Assembly (NCBI RefSeq): GCF_012932495.1
Contig: NZ_JABCNG010000002.1
Span: forward strand, 248,001 to 312,000
DNA from: Novosphingobium sp. SG919
GTDB lineage: Bacteria > Pseudomonadota > Alphaproteobacteria > Sphingomonadales > Sphingomonadaceae
Reading direction: 5' to 3'
DNA: 64,000 nucleotides
Positions 33,031 to 44,406 of this stretch are shown in pieces. The notes under the pieces are model-generated. The model ran no database searches, was not told the origin of the DNA, and was given only the letters and a program-made list of their open reading frames with translations. The position numbers were made by a program, and so were the translations under genes. Numbering within the stretch: position 1 is the stretch's first letter; every line of letters starts with the position of its first letter.

Positions 33031-35562
33031 ATGACCTTGCGTTTTACCCTGCTGGCTTCCGCCACGATGATGGTTTCCACCGGTGCCTTTGCCGCCGATG
33101 GTGCAGACGTGTCTGACCATGCGGGAGAAGGGCATCACCCCGGCGCGGTGGCCGCCGCCCCGGCGCGGGCCGCCAAGACATTCAGCACCGGCGTTGCCAA
33201 GGGGCGCGACCTGCTGGATTCGGCGATTTCGGCAACGTCGCTGGACGAAGCCGACCTGCAGCGCCTGGGCGTGACGGCGACGGCTGCGATCATCGGCAAC
33301 ATGCCGGGCGTTCGCGTCGAATCCACCGGGACAGACGGCTATTCGTCGATGACCGTGCGCGGGCTGCCGCTGTCGGGCGATGGTTCGAAGTACCTGCTCA
33401 TCCAGGAAGACGGCTTGCCGGTGATGGAGTTCGGCGACATCCACTTCGGGTTGCTCGATTCCTTCGTGCGTGCCGATCTCAGCCTGTCGCAAGTCCAGGC
33501 CATTCGCGGCGGTTCGGCTTCGACGTTTGCGTCCAATTCGCCGGGCGGGGTGATCAACCTGATTTCCAAGACCGGCGAGGAAGCCGGGGGTGCCGTGCGC
33601 TATTCCGGCGGGCTGGGCTACGATCTCAACCGCATGGACTTTTCCTATGGCTCGCCCCTTGGGCAAGGCTGGCGCTTTCACGTGGGTGGATTTTATCGCA
33701 CCGGCGAGGGGCCGCGCCATATCGGTTACAACGCCTTTTCGGGCGGGCAGGTCAAGCTGAACGTCACGCGCGAATTCGCCGGCGGCTATATCCGCTTCTA
33801 CGGCAAGTTCCTGGACGACCGCGAGCCCGACTACTCGGAATATCCCGTGCTGCTTTCGGGCAGCAATGCCAAGCCGGTGATCAGCAACGTGCCGGGCACC
33901 AGCGCGCGGCGCGACACTTTCCTGACGCGCTATACCGCATCGGGCCTGGGCCTGGATGAAAGCAACAATCCCATGGCGATCAACGGGCGCCAGGGCATTC
34001 GCGGCAAGTCGCGCAGCGTCGGTTTCGAGACGCAGTTCGAACTGGGCGGGTGGACGGTTTCGGATCGGTTCCACTATTCGGCCAACAGCGGCGCGTACAA
34101 CCAGGAACTGCCGGTGGCGACTGCCCCTGCCTCGGTGATCGGGCTGATGGTGGCGGGTCCGGGCGCCACGTTCGCCTATGCCACCGGGCCATCGGCAGGG
34201 CAGGCCATTGCCGATCCTGCCACGATCGGCGGCAATGGCCTGCTGGCCTTGCAGTTCGAGATCAATGCCAAGCTCAACAAGCTTGACCACGTGGCGAACG
34301 ACCTGCGCGCCACGCGGGTGTGGCCCGTGGGCGATGGCAAGCTGACGACCACGGCCGGGCTCTATGCGGCCAAGCAATCGGTCGACACGCTGTTCAATTT
34401 CAACAACGCGGTCACTTCAGTATCCGGCCACGCCGGATCGGCGCTCGTCGATGTGTTTGCCGCCGATGGCACCGCCAGGACGCAAGGTGGCTTTTCCTCG
34501 TTCGGGATGGGCTCGCTGGGCAACCCTTCGGCCTGGCATCGCCGCTATGACCTGGAATATCGCGTGCTGGCGCCCTACGCCTCGGTCAATTACCAGTTCG
34601 GCCGCGTTTCCGTGGGCGGCAGCCTTCGCCTGGACACCGGCAAGGTGAGCGGCACGCTGTTTGGCGGCGACCTGGGCGATGGGCGCAACGGCACCGGCAG
34701 CATCGACATGAACCACGATGGCACGATCAGCGGCGTCGAAAGCGCGGTGGGGATCCTGCCGCTCGAGCGCCCCGGCATTGCCGACTACACCTATCGCTAT
34801 GTCTCGTATTCGGCGGGCGTGAATTATCGCCTGGCGAGCGACGCATCGGTCTTTGCCCGGTACAGCAAGGGCGGCCGGGCCACCGGCGAGCGCGCCATGT
34901 TCACCCCGGTGGTCAACGGCCAGACGGGCAAGCTGCTCGATTCCTCGCTGAGCCATGCCCCGGTCAAGCAGGCCGAGGCGGGCTTCAAGCTGCGCAAGTC
35001 GGCCTTTGCGGTCTATGTTACCGGGTTCTGGGCCTCTTCGCACGAAAACGACTACCAGATCAGCGCCGACGACAGCGGCACGACGGTGGTGCTCAACGTG
35101 CAGCGCGACTACAGCGCCAAGGGCGTGGAACTGGAAGCCGAAGCGCACCATGGCCCCTATCGGCTGACGCTGGGCGCCACGTATGTGAAGGCGCGCATCG
35201 ACAGCGATCTCAACGATCCCACGGTGGTGGGCCATACCCCGCGCCACCAGCCTTCGCTGCTGTTTCAGGCGCGGCCCGAATACGCCACCGACCTGTTCAA
35301 CGTGGGGGCGCAGGTCAATGGCCTGAGCAGCAGCTATGCCCAGGACAGCAACGTGCTCAAGCAGCCGGGCTATGTGCTGGTCAGCCCCTATGTCTTCGTG
35401 CGCCCGTTGCGGCGGCTGGAACTGGGCCTGAGCGCCTTCAACGTGTTCGATAAGCTGGCCATCGTGCAACTGGGTGCGGCCAGCATTCCGGCGGGCGGCC
35501 TTGCCAATGCCCAGGTCCTCAACGGCCGCACCGTGACCGGTTCGCTGCGGCTCGATTTCTGA
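33031..35562 (+). CDS. TonB-dependent receptor with His-rich N-terminus (candidate nickel or metal receptor)
   Basis: The 843-residue receptor has a signal peptide ([20 protein letters not shown]), then a short His/acidic stretch ([13 protein letters not shown]) and an atypical plug beginning [20 protein letters not shown]. The plug includes [25 protein letters not shown] and [23 protein letters not shown]. The barrel ends GSLRLDF. It differs from the other four receptors in the window, whose plugs carry VEVLRGPQGTLYG. It is followed 17 bp later by a chemoreceptor and then by the urease operon. Uptake of nickel for urease is a reasonable inference from that context and from the His-rich start, but is not shown. 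Confidence 0.9.
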   Translation: MTLRFTLLASATMMVSTGAFAADGADVSDHAGEGHHPGAVAAAPARAAKTFSTGVAKGRDLLDSAISATSLDEADLQRLGVTATAAIIGNMPGVRVESTGTDGYSSMTVRGLPLSGDGSKYLLIQEDGLPVMEFGDIHFGLLDSFVRADLSLSQVQAIRGGSASTFASNSPGGVINLISKTGEEAGGAVRYSGGLGYDLNRMDFSYGSPLGQGWRFHVGGFYRTGEGPRHIGYNAFSGGQVKLNVTREFAGGYIRFYGKFLDDREPDYSEYPVLLSGSNAKPVISNVPGTSARRDTFLTRYTASGLGLDESNNPMAINGRQGIRGKSRSVGFETQFELGGWTVSDRFHYSANSGAYNQELPVATAPASVIGLMVAGPGATFAYATGPSAGQAIADPATIGGNGLLALQFEINAKLNKLDHVANDLRATRVWPVGDGKLTTTAGLYAAKQSVDTLFNFNNAVTSVSGHAGSALVDVFAADGTARTQGGFSSFGMGSLGNPSAWHRRYDLEYRVLAPYASVNYQFGRVSVGGSLRLDTGKVSGTLFGGDLGDGRNGTGSIDMNHDGTISGVESAVGILPLERPGIADYTYRYVSYSAGVNYRLASDASVFARYSKGGRATGERAMFTPVVNGQTGKLLDSSLSHAPVKQAEAGFKLRKSAFAVYVTGFWASSHENDYQISADDSGTTVVLNVQRDYSAKGVELEAEAHHGPYRLTLGATYVKARIDSDLNDPTVVGHTPRHQPSLLFQARPEYATDLFNVGAQVNGLSSSYAQDSNVLKQPGYVLVSPYVFVRPLRRLELGLSAFNVFDKLAIVQLGAASIPAGGLANAQVLNGRTVTGSLRLDF

Positions 35563-35579
35563 TCGTTCGTTTCCCCCAA

Positions 35580-37349
35580 ATGGCCAAGGCCGAAAGATCG
35601 CATATGGAACGCAACCTGCCCATTCCCCGCAAGCTGGTCTTTGCCCTGATGGCTGTGGCGCTGACGGCCGCGCTGATGAGCGTGATCTTTGGTCTTAATA
35701 TCGCGCAGATCAGCGCATCGGCCGAACGCAGTGACTACAGCCGCGGCGTTCACGCCGCATCCTTGACCCTGGAAACCGCGCTGCTGCGCCAGAACAGCCA
35801 GCTGCGCGGCTACCTGGTCACGGCCGATCCTTCGTATCTCAAGTCCTATTACGAAGGGCGCGACGATTACGACAAGGTGAGCCGCGAACTGGAAACCACG
35901 CTGACCGATCCGATCGAGCGTGATCTGGTGCTGCAATCGCGCGCGGCCACGCAGGCCTGGCGGAAGAACTGGGGCGACAAGTACGTGGAGGTGGTCAAGT
36001 CTGGCGACCAGATGGGCGCCCAGGCAGCGGTGCGCGCGGCGGGCAAGGCGGTGCTGGTGACCGATGCGGTCCTGCCGCTGCGCAAGCTGCGCGACATCCA
36101 GAGCGAAGCGATCGACGCCAACACCGCCAGCCAGGGCCGCGCCATCACGCTGGCCTGGGCGACGCTGGCGCTGGGCGGCATCCTGCTGATCGGGCTGCCG
36201 TTCTTCCTTTCGCGCATGCTGAGCCGGGCGATTGCCGCGCCGATCACCCTGCTGACCCAGACGATGAAGCAACTGGCGCAGGGCAACAACGAGATCGACA
36301 TTCCCGATGCCGACCGCAGCGACGAGCTGGGCGAAATGGCCCGCGCGGTGGAAGTGTTCCGCGATGCCGCGCGCATGCGCGTGGCCGCGGTGCAGGATCG
36401 CGAGCGCGCCATGGCGTGCCTGGCCGAAGGGCTGCACGCGCTGGCCGACGCTGATCTGACCGTGCGGCTGGAAGGGTTGCCCGCCGATTTCCAGGAACTG
36501 GCCGACCACTTCAACCAGGCGCTGGGCCGGCTGGGCGCGGCAATGCGCACGGTCAAGGGCTCCATCGCCAGCATCAACAGCACGACCGGCGAGATCAAGC
36601 AGGCAACGATCGACCTTTCGAACCGCAGCGAGCGCCAGGCCGCCAATGTCCAGGCTTCGGCCACGGCCATGGCCGATATCACCCGCAAGGTGATGGAATA
36701 TGCCGACCTGACGAGCAATGCCAACCAGGCCATGGCCGAGGCGCGCAGCGAAGCGGCGCGCGGGGGCGACGTGGTGGGCCGCGCCATTGCCGCGATGAGC
36801 GACGTGGACCAGGCAAGCCGCGAGATTGCCGAGATCATTACCCTGATCGACGGGATCGCGTTCCAGACCAACCTGCTGGCGCTGAACGCCGGGGTAGAAG
36901 CCGCGCGCGCCGGCGAGGCGGGCAAGGGCTTTGCCGTGGTGGCCAGCGAAGTGCGCGCCCTGGCGCAGCGCAGCGCCGAAGCCGCGCAGGAAATCAAGGC
37001 CCGCGTGGGCGCGGTGACCGAGCATGTGCGTTCGGGCTCTGAACTGGTGCATGATACGGGCGAATCGCTGCAGCGGATCATTGCCAAGGTCAGTGGCGTG
37101 GGCGGGGTGATTTCCGCCATTTCGGAAACCGCGACGCAGCAGTCTTCGGGCCTGAGCCAGATCAACACGGCAATCGGTTCGATGGACGGGATGACCCAGC
37201 AGAATGCGGCCATGGTGGAGGAAACCACTGCCGCCACCGAAAGCCTGGCGCGCGAAGTCAACATGCTGGCGCAATCGTTCGCCAGCTTCCGCATCGACGA
37301 TGGCGCTGCGGGCGCACGCAGCGGGGGAAGCCACCTGCGCGCGGCGTGA
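35580..37349 (+). CDS. Methyl-accepting chemotaxis protein with CHASE3-like sensor
   Basis: The 589-residue protein has a first membrane helix at about residues 18-42 ([21 protein letters not shown]) and a periplasmic four-helix CHASE3-like domain to about 185 ([24 protein letters not shown]). A second helix follows ([18 protein letters not shown]), then HAMP ([20 protein letters not shown]), a second HAMP-like segment ([19 protein letters not shown]), and the signalling domain with [23 protein letters not shown] (about 425-447). No C-terminal CheR tether is seen. It lies 17 bp after the receptor gene and 71 bp before ureD, so it may report on the ligand or nitrogen source of these neighbours. 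The ATG at 35604 is an alternative start. Confidence 0.9.
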   Translation: MAKAERSHMERNLPIPRKLVFALMAVALTAALMSVIFGLNIAQISASAERSDYSRGVHAASLTLETALLRQNSQLRGYLVTADPSYLKSYYEGRDDYDKVSRELETTLTDPIERDLVLQSRAATQAWRKNWGDKYVEVVKSGDQMGAQAAVRAAGKAVLVTDAVLPLRKLRDIQSEAIDANTASQGRAITLAWATLALGGILLIGLPFFLSRMLSRAIAAPITLLTQTMKQLAQGNNEIDIPDADRSDELGEMARAVEVFRDAARMRVAAVQDRERAMACLAEGLHALADADLTVRLEGLPADFQELADHFNQALGRLGAAMRTVKGSIASINSTTGEIKQATIDLSNRSERQAANVQASATAMADITRKVMEYADLTSNANQAMAEARSEAARGGDVVGRAIAAMSDVDQASREIAEIITLIDGIAFQTNLLALNAGVEAARAGEAGKGFAVVASEVRALAQRSAEAAQEIKARVGAVTEHVRSGSELVHDTGESLQRIIAKVSGVGGVISAISETATQQSSGLSQINTAIGSMDGMTQQNAAMVEETTAATESLAREVNMLAQSFASFRIDDGAAGARSGGSHLRAA

Positions 37350-37420
37350 GCGCGCGGCAACGCCGTGTTGCGCAATTGGCTACATGAGCCGGGGTTGGCG
37401 GGGCATAGCCTGATGCCACG

Positions 37421-38278
37421 ATGCATGCGATCCCCGCCCGCCATCAGCGCCTGACCGGGCACCAGCGCCTGACCGGCCTGTCGCGCGTGGCATTTGGTGG
37501 CAACGGGATCAGTGATATCTACCAGAAGGCGCCTTGCCGCCTGCTGTTTCCCGATGCCGCGGCCGGCGAATTTCCCCTGGCCGTGAGCCTGACCACCAGC
37601 GGCGGCCTGACCGGCGGAGACCGCGTGGCAGTGCAGGTGGTGGTGGAGCCGGGGGCCTGCGGCACGGTGACCACGCAAGCGGCCGAAAAGCTCTATCGCG
37701 TGCTGCCCGAAGATCCCGACATTGCCGTGGAAACGCACCTGAGCGTGGGTGCGGGCGGGCGCTGCGAATGGCTGGGCCAGGAAGCCATCCTGTTTCAGGG
37801 CACGCGGCTGCGTCGCCGGCTGCAAGCCGATGTGGACGGCGATGGCGCCTTGCTGGCGGTCGAAACGCTCGTGCTGGGGCGCGGCGCCATGGGCGAGGCG
37901 TTTACCCAGGGGCTGGTTCACGATGCCTGGCATATCCGCCGCGATGGACGCCTGATCTGGGCCGATGCGCTGCACATGCACGGCGATGGCGCGGGGCAGG
38001 GCACGCTTTCCCGAGAACTGCCCCATGGGCTGGGCCAGGCCCGCGCGCTGGCCACGATGCTTTATGTGGGGCGCGATGCGGCCAGGCATCTCGATCTGGC
38101 GCGGAGCCTGGCGCCTGCGCCCCATGGTGGGGCCACCAGTTTCGATGGCATGCTGCTGCTGCGCTGGGCCGCGCCCGAGCCCCAGGCGCTGCGCGCGCAA
38201 GTGATGGCGGCGGCCTGCGCCATGCGCGCGGCGGTGTTCGGGCTGGCGCCGCGCCTGCCGGCGCTTTGGACCTGCTGA
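37421..38278 (+). CDS. ureD: Urease accessory protein UreD
   Basis: The 285-residue protein carries UreD landmarks: a [26 protein letters not shown] start, [51 protein letters not shown] and the C-terminal FDGMLLLRW. UreD scaffolds apo-urease so that UreF and UreG can deliver nickel. Its first codons contain a direct repeat (CAGCGCCTGACCGG twice, 18 bp apart, giving [12 protein letters not shown]), which may mark a variable N-terminus. It is the first gene of ureDABCEFGJ and begins 71 bp after the chemoreceptor; ureA follows after 10 bp. Confidence 0.94.
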   Translation: MHAIPARHQRLTGHQRLTGLSRVAFGGNGISDIYQKAPCRLLFPDAAAGEFPLAVSLTTSGGLTGGDRVAVQVVVEPGACGTVTTQAAEKLYRVLPEDPDIAVETHLSVGAGGRCEWLGQEAILFQGTRLRRRLQADVDGDGALLAVETLVLGRGAMGEAFTQGLVHDAWHIRRDGRLIWADALHMHGDGAGQGTLSRELPHGLGQARALATMLYVGRDAARHLDLARSLAPAPHGGATSFDGMLLLRWAAPEPQALRAQVMAAACAMRAAVFGLAPRLPALWTC

Positions 38279-38288
38279 AAGGAACGCG

Positions 38289-38591
38289 ATGCAACTGACC
38301 CCGCGCGAGAAGGACAAGCTGCTGGTGGCGATGGCCGCGATGGTGGCGCGCGGGCGGTTGCAGCGCGGGGTGAAGCTCAACCATCCCGAAGCCATCGCGC
38401 TGATCACCGAACACGTGGTGGAAGGCGCGCGCGATGGGCGCAGCGTGGCCGACCTGATGGCCAGCGGCGGCCACGTGCTGACGCGCGAGCAGGTCATGCC
38501 CGGCATTGCCGAGATGATCCACGACATCCAGGTGGAAGCGACTTTTCCCGACGGCACCAAGCTGGTGACCGTGCACAAGCCCATCCGGTGA
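38289..38591 (+). CDS. ureA: Urease gamma subunit
   Basis: The 100-residue product has the standard gamma-subunit sequence: [66 protein letters not shown]. It forms the small subunit of the (alpha-beta-gamma)3 urease, which hydrolyses urea to ammonia and carbamate. AAAGGAACGCG precedes the ATG as ribosome binding site. The subunits are separate here (gamma, beta, alpha), unlike the fused forms of Helicobacter and plants. Full length and no anomaly. Confidence 0.97.
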   Translation: MQLTPREKDKLLVAMAAMVARGRLQRGVKLNHPEAIALITEHVVEGARDGRSVADLMASGGHVLTREQVMPGIAEMIHDIQVEATFPDGTKLVTVHKPIR

Positions 38592-38602
38592 AGGAACCCG
38601 TC

Positions 38603-38908
38603 ATGATCCCCGGTGAAATCCTGTGCGCCGATGGCGAGATCGAGATCAACGCCGGGCGCCCGGTGCTGGTGCTGACGGTGGCCAACACCGGCGACCGGCC
38701 GATCCAGGTGGGCAGTCATTACCACTTTGCCGAAACCAACCCGGCGCTGGACTTCGATCGCGCGGCGGCGCGCGGGCACCGGCTGGATATCGCCAGCGGC
38801 ACGGCGGTGCGGTTCGAGCCGGGCCAATCGCGCGACGTTGCCCTGATCCCCTATCAAGGCGCGCGCGTGGTCATCGGGTTTCGCGGCGCCGTGATGGGAG
38901 CGCTTTGA
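38603..38908 (+). CDS. ureB: Urease beta subunit
   Basis: The 101-residue product starts [20 protein letters not shown] at the ATG at 38603, with AAGGA eight bases upstream. A GTG at 38588 overlapping the ureA stop is a less likely start. The family signature [24 protein letters not shown] is complete, followed by [20 protein letters not shown]. It forms the middle subunit of the urease trimer of trimers and is followed by ureC after 2 bp. Confidence 0.97.
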   Translation: MIPGEILCADGEIEINAGRPVLVLTVANTGDRPIQVGSHYHFAETNPALDFDRAAARGHRLDIASGTAVRFEPGQSRDVALIPYQGARVVIGFRGAVMGAL

Positions 38909-38910
38909 CC

Positions 38911-40620
38911 ATGGCCCTGCGCATGACCCGCGCCGCCTATGCCGGCATGTTTGGCCCGACCACGGGCGACCGCATCCGCCTGGGCGATTCCGCGCTGCTG
39001 ATCCGGGTGGAGCAGGATTTCACCGTCTATGGCGAGGAAGTGAAATTCGGCGGCGGCAAGGTGATCCGCGATGGCATGGGGCAAAGCCAGATCACCCGGG
39101 CGCAGGGCGCGCCCGATACGGTGATCACCAATGCGGTGATCCTGGACCACTGGGGCGTGGTCAAGGCCGACGTGGCGCTGCGCGACGGGCGCATCCACGC
39201 CATCGGCAAGGCGGGGAATCCCGATACGCAGCCGGGCGTGACCATTCCGATCGGCCCGGGCACCGAGATCATCGCCGGGGAAGGGCGCATCCTCACCGCC
39301 GGCGGGGTTGACGCGCATATCCATTTCATCTGCCCGCAGCAGGTGGAAGAAGCGCTCAACGCCGGGATCACCACGATGCTGGGCGGCGGCACCGGCCCGG
39401 CGCACGGCACCCTGGCCACCACCTGCACCCCCGGCCCCTGGCATATCGGGCGGATGCTGCAGGCGCTGGAATCGCTGCCGATGAACTTCGGCCTGTTCGG
39501 CAAGGGCAATGCCAGCCAGCCCCAGGCGCTGGTGGAAATGGTCGAGGCAGGGGCCTGTGGCCTCAAACTGCACGAGGATTGGGGCACCACGCCCGCTGCC
39601 ATCGACTGCTGCCTGACCGTGGCCGACGAACTGGATATCCAGGTCACGCTGCACACCGATACGCTCAACGAAAGCGGGTTTGTCGAAAGCACGATCGCCG
39701 CCTTTGCCGGGCGCACGATCCACGCGTTCCACACCGAAGGGGCAGGGGGCGGCCACGCGCCCGACATCATCCGCGTGGCGGGCCTGCCGAACGTTTTGCC
39801 CAGTTCGACCAATCCCACCCGGCCCTATACGGTCAACACGCTGGACGAGCATCTCGACATGCTGATGGTGTGCCACCACCTCGATCCGCGCATTGCCGAG
39901 GACGTGGCCTTTGCCGAAAGCCGCATTCGCCGCGAAACCATTGCCGCCGAAGACATCCTGCACGACCTGGGCGCGTTTTCGATGATGTCTTCGGATAGCC
40001 AGGCGATGGGCCGGGTGGGCGAAACCGTGATCCGCTGCTGGCAGACCGCGCACAAGATGAAAGTGCAGCGGGGCGCGCTGCCCGGCGATGGCGACGACGA
40101 CAACCTGCGTGCGCGCCGCTATATCGCCAAGTATACGATCAACCCGGCGATTGCCCATGGCATTGCCCATGTCGTCGGCTCGGTCGAAGTGGGCAAGCTG
40201 GCCGATCTGGTGCTGTGGTCGCCCGCGTTCTTTGCCGCCAAGCCCGACATGGTGATCAAGGGCGGTTCCATCGCCACTGCGCCGATGGGCGATCCCAATG
40301 CATCGATCCCCACGCCGCAGCCGGTGCATTACCGCCCGATGTTCGGCGCGCTGGGCCGGGCGGGGGTGCAATCCTCGCTGCATTTCGTTTCGGCCGCCGG
40401 CATTGCCGGGGGCATGGCGCAGCGGCTGGGGCTGGAGCGTCCACTGGAAGCGGTGCGCAACACGCGCGGCGGCATTTCCAAGGCGAGCATGATCCACAAC
40501 AACGCCATGCCGCATATCGAGGTGGACCCGGAAACCTATGAAGTGCGCGCCGACGGCGAATTGCTGACGTGCGAGCCGGCCGCCGAACTGCCCTTTGCCC
40601 AACGCTATTTCCTGTTCTGA
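38911..40620 (+). CDS. ureC: Urease alpha subunit (catalytic)
   Basis: The 569-residue catalytic subunit has every active-site residue at the Klebsiella position plus two: His136 and His138 (GGVDAHIHF), carbamylated Lys219 ([11 protein letters not shown]), His248 (TLHTDTLNE), His274 ([14 protein letters not shown]), flap Cys321-His322 ([22 protein letters not shown]) and Asp362 ([12 protein letters not shown]). It binds two nickel ions and hydrolyses urea. The ATG lies 2 bp after the ureB stop. The length is normal. An active enzyme is expected, provided nickel is delivered by UreDEFG. Confidence 0.98.
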   Translation: MALRMTRAAYAGMFGPTTGDRIRLGDSALLIRVEQDFTVYGEEVKFGGGKVIRDGMGQSQITRAQGAPDTVITNAVILDHWGVVKADVALRDGRIHAIGKAGNPDTQPGVTIPIGPGTEIIAGEGRILTAGGVDAHIHFICPQQVEEALNAGITTMLGGGTGPAHGTLATTCTPGPWHIGRMLQALESLPMNFGLFGKGNASQPQALVEMVEAGACGLKLHEDWGTTPAAIDCCLTVADELDIQVTLHTDTLNESGFVESTIAAFAGRTIHAFHTEGAGGGHAPDIIRVAGLPNVLPSSTNPTRPYTVNTLDEHLDMLMVCHHLDPRIAEDVAFAESRIRRETIAAEDILHDLGAFSMMSSDSQAMGRVGETVIRCWQTAHKMKVQRGALPGDGDDDNLRARRYIAKYTINPAIAHGIAHVVGSVEVGKLADLVLWSPAFFAAKPDMVIKGGSIATAPMGDPNASIPTPQPVHYRPMFGALGRAGVQSSLHFVSAAGIAGGMAQRLGLERPLEAVRNTRGGISKASMIHNNAMPHIEVDPETYEVRADGELLTCEPAAELPFAQRYFLF

Positions 40621-40628
40621 AAGCGACC

Positions 40629-41201
40629 ATGACCGAGCCCCTCATCGCCCGTGACGTGCTTCCCGCCGGAAGCTGGGATGCCGCCAGCGCGGCCGATGTC
40701 ATCGTGCTGGATTATGACGCGCGGCATCGCCGCCGCTTCCGCTATGTTGCGGCGGGGGGCACCGATTTCGTGCTCGACCTGGCGCGGGCCACGGTGCTGG
40801 CCCATGGCGACGGGCTCATGCTGTCGGACGGGCGCGTGGTGCGCGTGGAAGCCGTGCCCGAGGCGCTGATGGAAGTGCGCGCGGCGAGCCCGATCGCGCT
40901 GTTGCGGCTGGCCTGGCACATCGGCAACCGCCATCTGCCCGCGCAAATCCATGCCGGGTGCATCCTGCTGCGCCGCGATGGTGTGATCCTCGACATGCTG
41001 CGTGGGCTTGGCGCGCAAGTGGACCTGATCGAGGCGCCGTTCACGCCCGAAGGGGGCGCCTATGCCGGGGAGCATGGCCACGATCATGGCCACGCATCCC
41101 ACGATCATGATCACGGGCATGATCACGGGCATGGCCACGACCATGATCACGGCCATCATCACAGTCATGGCCATGGGCACCACCACGATCATGCTCACTG
41201 A
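40629..41201 (+). CDS. ureE: Urease accessory nickel metallochaperone UreE with 23-His tail
   Basis: The 190-residue protein has the UreE peptide-binding and metal-binding domains to about residue 142 (RRRFRYVAAGGTDFVLDLARATVL, AWHIGNRHLPAQI around residues 95-107). Its tail from 149 to 190 has 23 His among 42 residues, mostly HD and HG pairs. UreE brings nickel to the UreDFG complex, and a His-rich tail stores extra nickel. This tail is long even for the family. The coding repeat (CAC/CAT-GAT/GGC) also contains the start of ureF, which overlaps its last 11 bases. Confidence 0.95.
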   Translation: MTEPLIARDVLPAGSWDAASAADVIVLDYDARHRRRFRYVAAGGTDFVLDLARATVLAHGDGLMLSDGRVVRVEAVPEALMEVRAASPIALLRLAWHIGNRHLPAQIHAGCILLRRDGVILDMLRGLGAQVDLIEAPFTPEGGAYAGEHGHDHGHASHDHDHGHDHGHGHDHDHGHHHSHGHGHHHDHAH

Positions 41202-41867
41202 ACCGGCACTGCACCTGCTGCTGGCGTGGACATCGCCCTCGCTGCCGATCGGCGGCTATACCTATAGCCACGGGCTGGAAACGGCAGTGGACGATGGCCG
41301 GGTGCGGTCCTGGGGCGATCTGGTCGGCTATGTCGATGCGGTGATCGCGCGCGGGGGCGGCTGGGTGGATGCGGTGCTGCTTGCCCAGGCGATGCGCGTG
41401 GCGCATGACGATGCCGCGTTCGATGCCCTGGCCGACCTGGCCGCCGCGTTTCGTGCCAGCAGCGAAACCGCGCTGGAAAGCCGCCAGCAGGGCGCGGCGT
41501 TCCTGGCCGTGGTGCGCAAGGCCTGGCCCCATCCCGCGCTGGACGACTATGCCGCGCGGCGGGGGGATTGGCCGCACGCCCACGCCACCGTCTTTGCGCT
41601 CGCCGCCGCTGCGCACGGGGTAGACGAAGGCGCCGCGGTGCACGGTTTCCTGCATGCCACTGCCGCCAACCTGGTTTCGGCCGGGGTGCGGCTGGTGCCG
41701 CTGGGCCAGACCGACGGGCAATTGGCCATGGCCGAGCTTGCCCGCCGCATCGGCCCGATCGCGGCGGCGGCGCGCGCCTGCCCGCTCGAAGATCTCGGCA
41801 CCGCGACCCCGGCCCTCGAACTCTGCTCGTTCCATCACGAAACGCTCTACACAAGGCTGTTCCGCTC

Positions 41868-41871
<4 letters not shown>
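41191..41871 (+). CDS. ureF: Urease accessory protein UreF
   Basis: The 226-residue protein begins [20 protein letters not shown] at an ATG inside the last codons of ureE (11-base overlap). UreF hallmarks: [19 protein letters not shown], a helical body, [27 protein letters not shown] and a C-terminal [17 protein letters not shown]. UreF bridges UreD and UreG in the nickel-insertion complex. A longer frame upstream exists only because the His codons of ureE read as Met/Thr/Ile repeats in this frame, so I reject that extension. It overlaps ureG by ATGA. Confidence 0.95.
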
Positions 41872-42493
<622 letters not shown>

Positions 42494-42497
<4 letters not shown>

Positions 42498-43057
42498 AAC
42501 GCTTGCCCGCAAATGCCGCCCTTGTTGCCATTGGTGCGCTGCTCACCCTGACAGCATTGCCCGGCACGGCGCTGGCCCATCCCGGCCATGGTGCCGGCGG
42601 CGGGTTGGTGGCGGGGCTGCTGCACCCTTTGACCGGGGCCGATCACCTGGCGGCGATGCTGCTGGCCGGGGCCTGGGCCGGGATCATCGGCGGGCGCGCG
42701 GCGCGGGTGCTGCCGGTTACGCTGCTGGCCGCGATGCTGGGCGGCTTTGTCACCGCCGCGCTCGTGCCGGCGGGGCTGGCCGAAGTGATGATCGGGTCAA
42801 GCGTTGTCGGGCTGGCGCTGGCCGCGCTGTTGCGCCTGCGCCCGCCATTGTGGCTGGCTGCGGCCGGGGTGGCGCTGGCCGGGCTGGGCCATGGCTTTGC
42901 CCATGGGCTGGAAGCACCGGGCGGCGTGGCGCGGATCGGCTTCGTGTTTGGCTTCCTCGCCACGGCAGCAGCGTTGCAGATGGCGGGGCTGGGCGTGGTG
43001 GCGCTGGCGCGCCGGGCCTTGCCCCTGCGCCGCGCGGTGTGGCACAAGGCGCGTTGA
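42494..43057 (+). CDS. ureJ: HupE/UreJ nickel permease
   Basis: The 187-residue membrane protein has a signal-like first helix ([19 protein letters not shown]) and the family motif [17 protein letters not shown] followed by [18 protein letters not shown], whose His and Asp residues form the metal path. About five further helices include [15 protein letters not shown]. HupE/UreJ proteins transport nickel across the inner membrane. Its start overlaps the ureG stop (ATGA) and its stop overlaps the next ATG (TGATG), so it is fully embedded in the operon and supplies nickel to the urease assembly proteins. Confidence 0.92.
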
Positions 43058-44400
43058 TGATGCACCGTTTTTCCCCGGTTTCCGCTTTTGCCGTGGCTCT
43101 TTGCGCCACGGCTGTTTCGCCCGCCATGGCGAAATCCGATCCAGCCGCTGCCCGCGCGGCGATCGATGCCCAGTTCGCCAAGGACTGGCCCGATCTCCAG
43201 GCGCTCTATCAGGACTTGCACAGCCACCCCGAAACCGCCTTTCGCGAAACGCGGACGGCCGATGTCTTGGCCAAGCAGCTCAAGGCCATGGGCGTGGATG
43301 TTACCACGGGCGTGGGCAAGACCGGCATCGTCGGCGTGATCCGCAACGGCGCGGGGCCGGTGGTGTTGCTGCGCACCGAGCTGGACGCGCTGCCGATGGA
43401 GGAAAAGACCGGCCTGCCCTTTGCCAGCCGCGCGCAGCAGACCGATGCGGATGGCAAGACCACGTTTGTCGATCATGCCTGTGGCCACGATATCCACATG
43501 GCCTGGTGGATCGGCACGGCGCGTGCGCTCCTGGCCATGAAGGCGCGCTGGCATGGCACCGTGATCCTGGTCGGGCAGCCGGCCGAGGAAGTGGTTTCGG
43601 GGGCCAAGGCGATGCTGGCCGATGGGCTCTATACCCGCTTTCCCCAGCCCGATTTCGCGTTCGGCGCCCATGTCGGCCCGTCGCCGGCGGGGGAAGTGAC
43701 GATCAAGCAGGGCTTCACCACCTCGGCCAGCGATGCCGTGCACGTCACGTTCCATGGGGTGGGCGCGCATGGCTCGATGCCCGACAAGAGCATCGATCCC
43801 GTGGTAATGGGCGCGCGTTTCGTGGAAGACGTGCAGACCGTGATCAGCCGCCAGAAAGACCCGATGAAATTCGGCGTGGTGACGGTGGGATCGTTCCATG
43901 CCGGCACGGCGGCCAATATCATTCCCGATACGGCTGACCTTGGCCTGACGCTGCGGTCCTATGATCCGGCCGTGCGCGATGGGCTGCTCAAGGGCGTCAA
44001 GACCACGGCCGAGGCAGTGGCGATGATGTCGGGCGCGCCCGCGCCCGATGTGATGCACTTGCACGGCACCGGATCGGTAATCAACGAGCCGGCGCTGGGT
44101 GCACAGGCCGCTGCCACGCTGACCGCCGCGCTGGGCAAGGATCGCGTGGTGCTGATCCCGGCGAGCGAGCCGGGCTGGACCGCGAGCGAGGACTTTTCCG
44201 AATTCGCCCAAGGTGGCAAGGTGCGCTCGGTCTATTTCAGCATCGGTGGCACCAGCGCTGCGATGGCGGCGCAATACAAGGCGCAAGGCAAGCCGGTGCC
44301 GGTGAACCATTCCCCGTTCTTTGCGCCCGATCCGGCGATCAGCATCAAGACCGGGGTGGAAACCCTGACTCTCGCCACGCTGATAGTGGCGGGGAAATAA
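43057..44400 (+). CDS. Secreted M20-family amidohydrolase, coupled to the urease operon
   Basis: The 447-residue protein has a signal peptide ([20 protein letters not shown] to AMA). Metallopeptidase M20 motifs of the amidohydrolase/hippurate hydrolase branch follow: DLHSHPETAFRE, RTELDALPMEE, the metal motif DHACGHDIHMA, GQPAEEVVSGAKAM, FHGVGAHGSMPDKSIDP, and the late His in VNHSPFFAPD. It should hydrolyse N-acyl amino acids or similar amides in the periplasm. Its ATG overlaps the ureJ stop (TGATG; a second ATG follows immediately), which is unusual for a urease operon. Coupling suggests it frees a nitrogen compound that feeds urea or ammonia metabolism; that is inference. Confidence 0.88.
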   Translation: MMHRFSPVSAFAVALCATAVSPAMAKSDPAAARAAIDAQFAKDWPDLQALYQDLHSHPETAFRETRTADVLAKQLKAMGVDVTTGVGKTGIVGVIRNGAGPVVLLRTELDALPMEEKTGLPFASRAQQTDADGKTTFVDHACGHDIHMAWWIGTARALLAMKARWHGTVILVGQPAEEVVSGAKAMLADGLYTRFPQPDFAFGAHVGPSPAGEVTIKQGFTTSASDAVHVTFHGVGAHGSMPDKSIDPVVMGARFVEDVQTVISRQKDPMKFGVVTVGSFHAGTAANIIPDTADLGLTLRSYDPAVRDGLLKGVKTTAEAVAMMSGAPAPDVMHLHGTGSVINEPALGAQAAATLTAALGKDRVVLIPASEPGWTASEDFSEFAQGGKVRSVYFSIGGTSAAMAAQYKAQGKPVPVNHSPFFAPDPAISIKTGVETLTLATLIVAGK

Positions 44401-44406
44401 CGCGCG

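Noticed and set aside
35867..38857. A 996-codon minus-strand frame opposite the chemoreceptor and ureD-ureB
   Set aside because: Antisense to several certain genes and of low complexity.
41062..41190. An N-terminal extension of ureF by 43 codons
   Set aside because: The residues are Met/Thr/Ile repeats created by reading the His codons of ureE in another frame.
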